Below, one piece after another: positions 1-6,760 of a stretch of DNA of 9,104 nucleotides (position 1 is its first letter; each line of letters opens with the position of its first letter). Under the pieces are notes generated by a model that saw only the letters and a program-made list of their open reading frames with translations, was not told where the DNA came from and did no database searches. A program made the translations under genes and the position numbers. Source of the DNA: Flavobacteriaceae bacterium (lineage in GTDB: Bacteria > Bacteroidota > Bacteroidia > Flavobacteriales > Flavobacteriaceae); assembly GCA_030613745.1 (NCBI GenBank), contig JAUWLK010000099.1, positions 1 to 9,104 on the forward strand, given 5' to 3'.

Positions 1-30
1 TTATTAACAAAGTTATACTTATTAACAAAG
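1..30. repeat. 12-bp direct repeat, two copies
   Basis: The 12-mer TTATTAACAAAG occurs at 1-12 and again at 19-30, separated by TTATAC, giving an 18-bp period. Read on the minus strand, this block contains TAACTTTG, which fits the Bacteroidota -7 consensus TAnnTTTG, so it could be part of a promoter for a gene to the left of the window. No upstream TTG/TTTG sits at the usual spacing. The repeat may continue beyond position 1, which cannot be seen. Its function is unknown. Confidence 0.5.
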
Positions 31-54
31 AAAAAAGTAAGCAAAAAAGAAATC

Positions 55-69
55 TCATCATCATCATCA
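55..69. repeat. TCA trinucleotide microsatellite (5 units)
   Basis: Five perfect TCA units lie in the A+T-rich segment just before the promoter-like element at 86-93. They are not inside a recognisable gene. A tract this short is probably stable. Its position just upstream of a possible promoter is the only reason to note it. Confidence 0.6.
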
Positions 70-85
70 TATTTACTTTTAACTC

Positions 86-93
86 TATTTTTG
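86..93 (+). promoter_or_regulatory. Bacteroidota -7 element (TATTTTTG) before candidate ncRNA
   Basis: TATTTTTG matches the Bacteroidota sigma-ABfr -7 consensus TAnnTTTG exactly. Transcription would start a few bases downstream, around 98-102, just before the first predicted pairing strand (104-108) of the structured RNA candidate. No TTG or TTTG is seen at the usual -33 distance; that stretch is the TCA repeat. An eight-base A+T-rich match alone is weak, so it rests mainly on position. Confidence 0.35.
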
Positions 94-99
94 TTCTTT

Positions 100-290
100 A
101 CAAATCTAAAGGCAAGCCTCGAGGAATTCTTTTTGATTAAATCTTAGCGTATCCTGAGAACTCGGGACTGAATCCTTCAATAGTAATCAACTCATAGGGT
201 CTATGTATTAATCTTAAATCCCGCTAGAAGCTAAAACAGTTTAGCGCAGGCAGTGGAACTAGATCAATTTAAAATTTTAATTGAGTTTTT
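100..290 (+). ncRNA. Candidate structured RNA, possibly 6S-like (6S-Flavo)
   Basis: By hand count, 111-260 is about 41% G+C, well above its surroundings, and no plausible protein spans it. It can fold as a rod. ATCTA 104-108 pairs with TAGAT 260-264, and GCCT(CG) 116-121 with (CG)C-AGGC 245-251. GATTAA 135-140 pairs with TTAATC 208-213, and ATCCTGAG 151-158 with CTCATAGGGT 191-200 (two-base bulge). A perfect hairpin GCTAAA-ACAG-TTTAGC (230-245) lies on the 3' side of the open middle; its last base competes with the closing stem. A closing stem, a central bubble with a 3' hairpin and an apical arm, at roughly 165-190 nt, is the layout of 6S RNA, the RNA polymerase-binding regulator. A flavobacterial variant, 6S-Flavo, is known. 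Alternative pairings exist (152-157 with 162-167; 193-197 with 201-205). I did not recognise the sequence itself, so the class is inferred; strand is inferred from the terminator. Confidence 0.45.
264..290 (+). terminator. A+T-rich hairpin plus T-tract after the candidate RNA
   Basis: TCAATT (264-269) and AATTGA (279-284) form a six-bp stem around an A+T-only loop, followed by GTTTTT (285-290). This is the shape of an intrinsic terminator, though the stem has only one C-G pair. It begins where the closing stem of the candidate RNA ends. The segment AATTGAGTTTT recurs at 303-313, after a 13-bp gap. Confidence 0.4.
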
Positions 291-380
291 CAAACTTATC
301 TAAATTGAGTTTTACTAATAATCCATTTTAATTTATCATTAAAAATCATTAATTTGCGAGAATAATTCTATATTTATATC

Positions 381-2156
381 ATGCCTAAAGAAATTACACG
401 ATTATTTGACTTTGCCTACTACCAGCTTGATAAGTATAATTTAAAAAAATCTCTTGTTTCAAAAAGTAGTGGTGAATGGGTTGCTACATCTACAAAAGAA
501 TTTATTGAAAAAGCAAATGTAGTTAGCAGAGGATTATTGCGTTTGGGTGTAAGACCCAATGACAAAATAGCTGTTATTTCTTCATCAAATCGTACGGAAT
601 GGAATATTTTAGATATTGCCATTTTGCAAATAGGTGCTCAAAACATTCCTATTTATCCTACCATTAGTAAAAATGAATACAAATATATTTTTAATCATGC
701 TGAGGTAACCTTGTGCTTTTTATCGGATGAGGTTCTTTTTGAGAAAGCAAATGCAATAAAAAATGAAGTTTCAACTTTAAAAGAAATATATTCATTTGAA
801 AATATAAAAGGTTGTAAAAACTGGGAAGAAGTATTAAAACTCGGTGAAGATATTAGTAACCAACCTGAAGTTGAAAAATTAAAAGATGCTGTTAAACCAG
901 ATGATCTCGCTACTATTATTTATACATCAGGAACAACAGGTGTACCAAAAGGTGTCATGCTATCACACAACAATGTTGTAAGTAATGTTATTGACAGTTC
1001 TGAAAGACTACCAATAGTTAAAGGAAAAACAAGAGTTATTAGTTTTTTACCTGTATGCCATATATTTGAACGCATGCTTCACTATTTATACTTATTAAAT
1101 GGTATAACAATTTATTATGCTGAATCTATTGATAAAATTGGTGAAAACATTAAAGAAGTTAAACCAAATTTCATGAGTGTGGTACCTCGTTTACTTGAAA
1201 AAATTTACGATGGTATTCTTGCTAAAGGTGCAGAACTTACAGGTATAAAAAAGAGTTTATTTTTCTGGGCCGTTGAATTAGGATTAAAATATGAACCTTA
1301 TGGCGCTAATGGTTGGTGGTATGAAAAAAAACTAGCATTAGCTAATAAATTAATCTTTATTAAATGGCGTGAAGCATTAGGTGGTGAATTAACCACTATG
1401 GTTTCTGGTAGTGCAGCATTACAACCTAGACTAACTCGTGTTTTTACTGCTGCCGGCATGCAAGTAATGGAAGGTTACGGTTTAACCGAAACGTCACCTG
1501 TTGTAACAGTAAATATGTATGCCAATAATCATTTTAAAGTAGGTGCTGTAGGAAAAGCTATTAATAATGTTGAAATTAAAATTGCTGAAGATGGTGAGAT
1601 TTTAGTTAAAGGACCCAATGTAATGCTTGGATATTATAAAGATTCTAATAAAACTGCCAAAGTAATGACCGGTGATTATTTCCATACAGGAGATAAAGGT
1701 GAAATTTGTGTTAACGGTTTTTTAAAAATTACAGGTCGCAAAAAAGAAATATTTAAAACCTCAGGAGGTAAATATATTTCCCCTCCTTTATTAGAAAATG
1801 AAATGAAACAATCTCGTTTTATTGAGCAAATTTTAGTAATTGGTGAAGGGCAAAAAATGGCTGCAGCAATTGTACAACCCAACTTTGAATTTGTTAAAAA
1901 ATGGGCAAAACGCCATAAAATTGATTTTGGAACTACTTTAGAAGATTTGGTTAATAACACAAAAGTTAAAGACAGAATCATGGAAGAAATTGACCATGGT
2001 AATAAAAACTTTGGCAAATGGGAAACCATAAAACGAATTGAACTAACGCCAGAAGCATGGTCGGTTGATAATGAATTACTTACTCCTACTTTTAAACCAA
2101 AACGAGAAGTAATTATAAAAAGATATAAAGACTTGTACGATAAAATTTACAACTAA
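381..2156 (+). CDS. Long-chain acyl-CoA synthetase (AMP-forming)
   Basis: Activates fatty acids by ATP-dependent adenylation and transfer to CoA, feeding beta-oxidation or phospholipid synthesis. At 591 aa it is full length for bacterial long-chain acyl-CoA synthetases of the ANL superfamily. Visible motifs are the phosphate-binding loop YTSGTTGVPKG (residues 181-191), the A5 motif GYGLTETSP (365-373), HTGD carrying the ATP-ribose aspartate (435-438), and the hinge GRKKEIFKTSGGKYISP (452-468). The lysine-rich C-terminal lobe is complete, and there is no signal peptide. The insertion with GWWYEKKLALANK around 311-323 is typical of the long-chain branch rather than acetyl-CoA synthetases. The ATG at 381 is followed by the usual family N-terminus; no Shine-Dalgarno is visible. 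It ends 31 bp before dnaX on the same strand, so the two may be cotranscribed. Chain-length preference cannot be read from the sequence. Confidence 0.95.
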   Translation: MPKEITRLFDFAYYQLDKYNLKKSLVSKSSGEWVATSTKEFIEKANVVSRGLLRLGVRPNDKIAVISSSNRTEWNILDIAILQIGAQNIPIYPTISKNEYKYIFNHAEVTLCFLSDEVLFEKANAIKNEVSTLKEIYSFENIKGCKNWEEVLKLGEDISNQPEVEKLKDAVKPDDLATIIYTSGTTGVPKGVMLSHNNVVSNVIDSSERLPIVKGKTRVISFLPVCHIFERMLHYLYLLNGITIYYAESIDKIGENIKEVKPNFMSVVPRLLEKIYDGILAKGAELTGIKKSLFFWAVELGLKYEPYGANGWWYEKKLALANKLIFIKWREALGGELTTMVSGSAALQPRLTRVFTAAGMQVMEGYGLTETSPVVTVNMYANNHFKVGAVGKAINNVEIKIAEDGEILVKGPNVMLGYYKDSNKTAKVMTGDYFHTGDKGEICVNGFLKITGRKKEIFKTSGGKYISPPLLENEMKQSRFIEQILVIGEGQKMAAAIVQPNFEFVKKWAKRHKIDFGTTLEDLVNNTKVKDRIMEEIDHGNKNFGKWETIKRIELTPEAWSVDNELLTPTFKPKREVIIKRYKDLYDKIYN

Positions 2157-2187
2157 AACATTATTGATTTTCTTAAAATAGATTTAA

Positions 2188-3981
2188 ATGGAACATTTTA
2201 TAGTATCAGCTCGAAAATATCGCCCACAAGTTTTTGAAGATGTTGTTGGTCAACAAGCAATTACCAATACCTTAGAAAACGCTATAAAAAGTAACCATTT
2301 AGCCCAAGCCTTACTTTTTACAGGACCTAGAGGCGTTGGAAAAACTACTTGTGCTAGAATTTTAGCCAAAAGAATTAATCAAGAAAGTCTTGAAAACCCA
2401 ATAGCAGATGAAGATTTTGCATTTAATATATTTGAATTAGATGCAGCTTCAAATAATTCGGTTGATGATATTAGAAATTTAACCGATCAAGTAAGAATTC
2501 CTCCACAAACCGGAAAATACAAAGTATATATAATTGATGAGGTTCACATGCTTTCTCAATCTGCTTTTAATGCATTTTTAAAAACTTTAGAAGAGCCACC
2601 TGCTCATGCTATTTTTATATTAGCAACTACAGAAAAACACAAAATAATTCCAACTATTTTATCACGTTGTCAAATTTTTGATTTCAAACGAATTGGTGTT
2701 GCTGACATTAAAAACTATTTACACAAAATAGCCAAACAAGAAAATATTGTTGCTGAAGATGATGCTCTTCATATTATTGCTCAAAAAGCTGATGGCGCTT
2801 TACGCGATGCACTGTCAATATTTGATAGGGTTGTTAGTTTTTCAGGTTCTAATTTAACCAGACAAGCTGTTGCCGAAAATTTAAATGTACTAGATTATGA
2901 AGTGTATTTTAATTTTACTGATTTACTTTTAGATAATAATATTCCTAAAGTTTTACTTGAATTTAATTCAGTTTTAGATAGAGGATTTGATGGCCATCAT
3001 TTTATAAGTGGTTTAGCCTCTCATTTTAGAGATCTTTTAGTTGCAAAAGATTCTGCAACTGTAGCATTATTAGAAGTTGGTGATGCAACTAAAAAAAATT
3101 ATATAAAACAATCTAAAAATGCTGATATACGGTTTTTACTACAAGCTATTGATATGGCAAATGACTGTGATTTAAAATACAAAACCAGTAAAAATCAACG
3201 ATTATTAGTTGAACTTGCTTTAATGAAAATTGCATCTATCACTTTTGATAGTCAAAAAAAAAAGTCTAAACACTTTATAATTCCGGCATCTCATTTTATA
3301 TCTTCTACTGTAGAAGAAAAACTAGATATACCAGAAAATAATATTCCGGAAAACCAAAATACTTTATCAGAAACTTCTGTTTTAAATGAAAAAAGCAATG
3401 ATGAATACATTGCAAGTAAAAATATTGAAGTTAAACATACTGAAATTACAAATTCTGAAAACAAAGAAAGCAGTATTGTAAAACCACAAGAGTTAAAAAT
3501 TAAAAATAGACTTAGTGGAAAATCAGCTTTAACAATATCAAGCATCAAAAGAAATAAAATTGAAGAAGAAAAACTTAAAGGTCGATCTACTAAAGTTGAA
3601 AATTTAGACAACTTGCCAAAAGACCCTTTTACTGAAGAAACATTTTTAAAAATTTGGTTTGAATATATTGAAAACCTTCATCAAAAAGGAGAAAAATTAT
3701 TTGCATCAATTTTAAAAACAGATACTCCTAAAATTAAGAATAATTTGATTCTTGTAACCTATCCTAATCAATTGATGAAAGTTGAGCTTAATAAAATAAA
3801 GCCCAAAGTATTAAAATATCTTCGAAAAACATTAAACAATTATTCTATTGATTTCAAAATAACTATTAATGAAGAAAATGCCAAAAATTTTGCATATACT
3901 CCACAAGAAAAATATGAGTTACTAAAAAGTAAAAATGAAGCTATCGTCACCTTAAGAAAAACATTTAATTTAGAGCTTTAA
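2188..3981 (+). CDS. dnaX: DNA polymerase III subunit gamma/tau (clamp-loader ATPase)
   Basis: Motor subunit of the clamp loader that places the beta clamp on primed DNA; tau also links polymerase cores and helicase. Full length is 597 aa. Seen: Walker A GPRGVGKTT (46-54), Walker B in VYIIDEVHML, sensor 1 ILATTEKHKIIPTILSRCQ including the SRC arginine-finger motif, and sensor 2 GALRDALS. Domain III runs to about residue 350, then a charged low-complexity linker (about 356-480), then a C-terminal domain starting DPFTEETFLKIW. The cysteine cluster that normally binds zinc just after Walker A is absent: the corresponding stretch (61-80) has no cysteine, as I recall for flavobacterial DnaX. At 3254-3263 ten As give an in-phase A AAA AAG, and both other frames stop within five codons, so a gamma form of about 360 aa is likely. 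It starts 31 bp after the acyl-CoA synthetase gene. Confidence 0.96.
   Translation: MEHFIVSARKYRPQVFEDVVGQQAITNTLENAIKSNHLAQALLFTGPRGVGKTTCARILAKRINQESLENPIADEDFAFNIFELDAASNNSVDDIRNLTDQVRIPPQTGKYKVYIIDEVHMLSQSAFNAFLKTLEEPPAHAIFILATTEKHKIIPTILSRCQIFDFKRIGVADIKNYLHKIAKQENIVAEDDALHIIAQKADGALRDALSIFDRVVSFSGSNLTRQAVAENLNVLDYEVYFNFTDLLLDNNIPKVLLEFNSVLDRGFDGHHFISGLASHFRDLLVAKDSATVALLEVGDATKKNYIKQSKNADIRFLLQAIDMANDCDLKYKTSKNQRLLVELALMKIASITFDSQKKKSKHFIIPASHFISSTVEEKLDIPENNIPENQNTLSETSVLNEKSNDEYIASKNIEVKHTEITNSENKESSIVKPQELKIKNRLSGKSALTISSIKRNKIEEEKLKGRSTKVENLDNLPKDPFTEETFLKIWFEYIENLHQKGEKLFASILKTDTPKIKNNLILVTYPNQLMKVELNKIKPKVLKYLRKTLNNYSIDFKITINEENAKNFAYTPQEKYELLKSKNEAIVTLRKTFNLEL
3254..3269 (+). promoter_or_regulatory. 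Putative dnaX frameshift/slippage site
   Basis: Ten consecutive As (3254-3263) followed by G are read in frame as CAA AAA AAA AAG (residues 356-359), so 3258-3264 is a correctly phased A AAA AAG heptamer, the sequence used at Escherichia coli dnaX. A -1 shift gives GTC then TAA (3267-3269), adding one residue. A +1 shift stops at TAA 3278-3280. Transcriptional slippage on the A-run, as known for Thermus thermophilus dnaX, would give the same outcome. No strong hairpin lies within 5-10 nt downstream. Confidence 0.6.
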
Positions 3982-4005
3982 ATTATACATATTCTTTTCA
4001 TTTAG

Positions 4006-4013
4006 TATATTAG
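4006..4013 (+). promoter_or_regulatory. Near-consensus -7 element before the antiporter gene
   Basis: TATATTAG differs from the Bacteroidota consensus TAnnTTTG at one position and is followed by CAAC. Transcription would begin near 4018-4020, leaving a leader of only about 12-14 nt before the TTG at 4032. No -33 TTG was found at the normal spacing. The 50-bp gap after dnaX has no obvious terminator, so readthrough from dnaX is equally possible. Confidence 0.3.
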
Positions 4014-4031
4014 CAACTAAACAAACTCAAT

Positions 4032-5948
4032 TTGGATTTAAAAACACTCTTTATATATATTATTGGATTTTGGATTGTTGCCATTGCTGCTAATCAAATT
4101 GCAAAGGTTTTTCAAAAAATAAAATTCCCACTTATTACCGGTTTTATCATAACTGGTATTATTGCAGGGTCTTCATTATTAAATTTCATAACACCACATG
4201 CTGTTGAAAATTTAAAATTTTTAAATGAAATTGCTTTATCTATTATTGCTTTTTCCGCTGGAGCGGAATTGTATTTAGATGATCTAAGAAGTAGGCTAAA
4301 AAGCATCAAGTGGATGACTATTGGACAATTAGTTATCACATTTTCTTTAAGTAGTATCACTATTTTTTTTATAGCCGATAATATTCCGTTTATGTCTGAA
4401 ATGGATATGTCTTCAAAAATAGCTGTTTCCATATTATTCGGAACAATTTTTGTTGCTCGCTCACCATCATCTGCAATAGCAGTTATCAATGAAATGCGTG
4501 CCAACGGTCCGTTTACAAAAACTGTAATGGGAGTTACTGTTTTAAAAGATGTATTGGTAATTATTTTATTTGCCATTAGTTTTTCTATTGCTAAAGCATT
4601 GGTAAACGGTGAAGAAATGGGCTTGATATTTTTAGCAATTTTACTTGGTGAATTAATTATTTCATTTGCACTTGGTTATTTGGTTGGAAAAATATTAGAA
4701 ATCTCATTTTTAATCACTGCAAACACCAAGGTAAAAGGAGCCTTTATTATTTTAATTGGATATGGAATTTATTTCTTATCACATTTAATCAAGGTAAGTT
4801 CTGTAAACTGGTCTAATCATGAAATTATTTTAGAGCCATTATTAATTGCTATAATTGGAAGTTTTGTTTTAACCAATTACAGTAAACACAGAATAGAATT
4901 TAGAGAAATATTAGAAGTAATTAGTCCAACCATTTATATAATTTTCTTTACACTTATAGGAGCATCATTATCTTTTCAAACTTTAATGAATGTTTTTGGT
5001 GTAGCTGTTGCTTTATTTTTCTTAAGATTATTTACTATGTTTTTGGGTGGTGTATTTGGTGTTGTAGCAGTAAACGATCCAAAAAAATATACATTTATAT
5101 CATGGATGCCTTATTTAACCCAAGCTGGTGTTGCCTTAGGTTTAGCTACAATTATTTCAGAAGAATTTCCTGTTTGGGGTCATGAATTTGAAACTATCGT
5201 TATTGCAATTATTGTAATCAATCAATTGGTTGGACCACCTTTATTTAAATGGACACTCAACTTTGTTAAAGAAAGTCATCTGCGAGCTAAAATGGAAAAA
5301 TTACAAAGCACTAGAGATGCAATAATTTTTGGTATAGAAAGCCAATCCATAGCTTTGGCTCAACAACTTCAAAAACACAACTGGAAATCAAGATTAGTAG
5401 CCTTAGACAGCTTAAACGGTGGATCTAGTGAATTTGAAATCATTAATAATTTTATTCCAACAGTTGAGAATTGTAAAAAGTTAGAATTTGATAAAACTGA
5501 AGCGGTAGTCTTAATGCTTTCTGATGAAAAAAATTATCAGTTAGCAGAATTATTTTACGAAAATATTGGTACTAAAGATATTATTGTACGTTTAAATAAT
5601 CGTGAAAATTTTGATAAATTCCACAAATTAGGTGTATTAATTATTGAACCTACTACTGCAATGGTAAGCTTATTAGATCATTTTGTTCGATCACCAAACG
5701 CAGCTTCTTTACTATTAGGCATGGATGAAGGTCAAGACACTATGGATATTGAAATTAAAAACAAAGATATTCACGGGCTTAGAATTAGAGAATTACGTTT
5801 ACCAACCGATATAATTATTTTATCTATCAAACGAAAAGGTCAATTACTAATGACCCATGGGTATACTCGTTTAAGAATTGGTGATGAAATCACTCTAGTT
5901 GGCAGACCTAAAAGTTTAGAAGATATCAAGTTTAAATTTGATACTTAA
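4032..5948 (+). CDS. CPA2-family cation:proton antiporter with C-terminal RCK/TrkA-C domain
   Basis: Predicted inner-membrane exchanger of K+ or Na+ for protons, 638 aa. Residues 1 to about 412 form a CPA2-like bundle of roughly 12 hydrophobic helices, with VARSPSSAIAVINE (141-154), LKDVLVI around Asp173, LTQAGVALGLA (362-372) and GPPLFKW (401-407). A cytosolic part follows: a degenerate TrkA-N/Rossmann-like section from about 427 (IIFGIESQSIALAQQL, lacking a clean GxGxxG) and a TrkA-C/RCK-C domain at about 560-638 (DIEIKNKDIHGLRIRELRLP, then RLRIGDEITLVGRP). Such modules gate transport in response to ligands. The acidic pair usual in helix 6 is here Lys172-Asp173. The start appears to be TTG: the frame is closed by TAG at 4011, there is no ATG or GTG between it and 4032, and the first internal ATG is near codon 95, inside the membrane domain. 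The ion is not determinable. The stop codon abuts the MITE-like element. Confidence 0.85.
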   Translation: MDLKTLFIYIIGFWIVAIAANQIAKVFQKIKFPLITGFIITGIIAGSSLLNFITPHAVENLKFLNEIALSIIAFSAGAELYLDDLRSRLKSIKWMTIGQLVITFSLSSITIFFIADNIPFMSEMDMSSKIAVSILFGTIFVARSPSSAIAVINEMRANGPFTKTVMGVTVLKDVLVIILFAISFSIAKALVNGEEMGLIFLAILLGELIISFALGYLVGKILEISFLITANTKVKGAFIILIGYGIYFLSHLIKVSSVNWSNHEIILEPLLIAIIGSFVLTNYSKHRIEFREILEVISPTIYIIFFTLIGASLSFQTLMNVFGVAVALFFLRLFTMFLGGVFGVVAVNDPKKYTFISWMPYLTQAGVALGLATIISEEFPVWGHEFETIVIAIIVINQLVGPPLFKWTLNFVKESHLRAKMEKLQSTRDAIIFGIESQSIALAQQLQKHNWKSRLVALDSLNGGSSEFEIINNFIPTVENCKKLEFDKTEAVVLMLSDEKNYQLAELFYENIGTKDIIVRLNNRENFDKFHKLGVLIIEPTTAMVSLLDHFVRSPNAASLLLGMDEGQDTMDIEIKNKDIHGLRIRELRLPTDIIILSIKRKGQLLMTHGYTRLRIGDEITLVGRPKSLEDIKFKFDT

Positions 5949-6108
5949 TACCAAATTAACCTTATAATGTCGTATTATATTGCTTCTTTTTCACAATATT
6001 TTTGTGAAAATATTTCACTATAACAAGGCTATGCTAAAATATTTAATCTTCAATCTTGCAAAAAATAATTCAATATAATTATCACGACATTACAAAATCA
6101 AATTGGTA
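5949..6108. mobile_element. MITE-like palindromic element with TAA target duplication
   Basis: The ends are imperfect terminal inverted repeats. 5949-5973 and the reverse complement of 6084-6108 match at 20 of 25 positions, including TACCAA at the tips and TAATGTCGT at the inner edge (5965-5973 versus 6084-6092, each 16 bp from its end). With a 4-nt offset the similarity continues through ATTATATTG (5974-5982 versus 6071-6079). The element is 160 bp, noncoding and flanked on both sides by TAA (5946-5948 and 6109-6111), consistent with a 3-bp target duplication. The left TAA is the antiporter stop codon. A perfect 9-bp hairpin, TTTTCACAA/TTGTGAAAA (5988-5996 and 6002-6010), lies inside. A 3-bp TNA duplication is known for the IS1031 group of IS5-family transposases, but the family is not established here. 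It may also act as a bidirectional RNA hairpin between the two genes. Confidence 0.65.
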
Positions 6109-6137
6109 TAATTTATATATTTACAAAAAAATAAATT

Positions 6138-6719
6138 ATGCTGGGATTAAAATCTGATACGGACAAATCATGGGCAGTTATTGCCGAAAATAATTTACAA
6201 CAACTTTTAACTGATCACGCTTTCGCGGAACAAAAAGCTGCAGCCTCTGCCGTTTCATTGATTATCAATTATTCAGAAGAGACCAAGATGGTTCAAGCAA
6301 TGGGAGATATTGCCATTGAAGAAATGGAACATTTTAAAATGGTTCATGATATAATGGTTTCACGAAATATGGTTTTGGGTATGGATAGGAAGAGTGAATA
6401 TGCCAAACACTTAATCAGATTTTTTCCAAAAACTAAAGACAGAACAGAAAGTTTAGTTGGCCGATTATTAATTGCAGCAATTATTGAAGCCCGAAGTTGT
6501 GAAAGGTTTAGCGTACTTTCTAAAAACATGAAAGATCGAGAATTGGCAAAATTTTTTGGCGATTTATTAGCTTCTGAAGCTGGGCATTATACTCTCTTTC
6601 TAGGTTTTGCAAGAAAATACCAAGACCGTAAAATTGTTGATAAAAAATGGGATGATTTATTAAGCTATGAAGCTGAATATATGAAAAAACAAGGTGTAAA
6701 ACCCTTTGTTCACGGATAA
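6138..6719 (+). CDS. miaE: tRNA-(ms2io6A)-hydroxylase (MiaE)
   Basis: Non-haem di-iron monooxygenase that hydroxylates the isopentenyl group of ms2i6A at position 37 of tRNAs reading UNN codons, acting after MiaA and MiaB. At 193 aa it fits the bacterial MiaE length. It is an all-helical ferritin-like protein whose likely iron ligands are visible: Glu31 (HAFAEQKAA), Glu62 and His65 in EEMEHF, Glu117 in IIEARSCERF, and Glu147 and His150 in ASEAGHY. The two ExxH pairs and two single glutamates are the expected pattern. There is no signal peptide or membrane segment. The ATG at 6138 begins the conserved N-terminus MLGLKSDTDKSW; the 5' region is A+T rich with no Shine-Dalgarno. The gene starts 29 bp after the MITE-like element, so its own promoter must lie in the element's right end or in that short gap (TATATTTA at 6116-6123 is a weak -7 match). 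It converges on the DUF4870 gene. Confidence 0.93.
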   Translation: MLGLKSDTDKSWAVIAENNLQQLLTDHAFAEQKAAASAVSLIINYSEETKMVQAMGDIAIEEMEHFKMVHDIMVSRNMVLGMDRKSEYAKHLIRFFPKTKDRTESLVGRLLIAAIIEARSCERFSVLSKNMKDRELAKFFGDLLASEAGHYTLFLGFARKYQDRKIVDKKWDDLLSYEAEYMKKQGVKPFVHG

Positions 6720-6745
6720 TACACCTTTATTTACATTAACTAAAC

Positions 6746-6760
6746 AAAATATTCTATTTT
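6746..6760. terminator. Weak A+T-only hairpin between convergent genes
   Basis: AAAATA (6746-6751) and TATTTT (6755-6760) form a perfect six-bp stem around TTC. It lies in the short gap between miaE and the minus-strand gene and overlaps the latter's stop codon. All pairs are A-T, so stability is low. It is listed because no better terminator exists for either convergent gene. Confidence 0.2.

Noticed and set aside
1..30. DnaA boxes or an origin at the TTATTAACA repeats
   Set aside because: They differ from the DnaA box TTATNCACA at a central position, there are only two, and no replication-initiation gene is adjacent.
1..30. CRISPR-like repeat
   Set aside because: There are only two 12-bp units with a 6-bp spacer and no cas genes, which is not a CRISPR array.
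1..147. Two overlapping plus-strand frames open from the window edge (to stops at 138-140 and 145-147), possible C-terminus of an upstream gene
   Set aside because: Both peptides are low-complexity and recognise no family for me. They overlap the foldable RNA candidate and its promoter-like element, and A+T-rich repeats leave frames open by chance. The frame ending at 138-140 (ending GKPRGILFD) cannot be fully excluded without sequence to the left.
3301..3317. Palindrome TCTTCTA-CTG-TAGAAGA as the dnaX frameshift stimulator
   Set aside because: It begins about 37 nt after the slippery heptamer, too far for a ribosomal -1 frameshift stimulator, which usually sits 5-9 nt away.
4112..4576. 154-codon minus-strand open frame inside the antiporter gene
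   Set aside because: It is antisense to conserved membrane helices, has no family resemblance and has no promoter or start context. The same applies to antisense frames at 1676-2029, 3291-3611 and 7721-8026.
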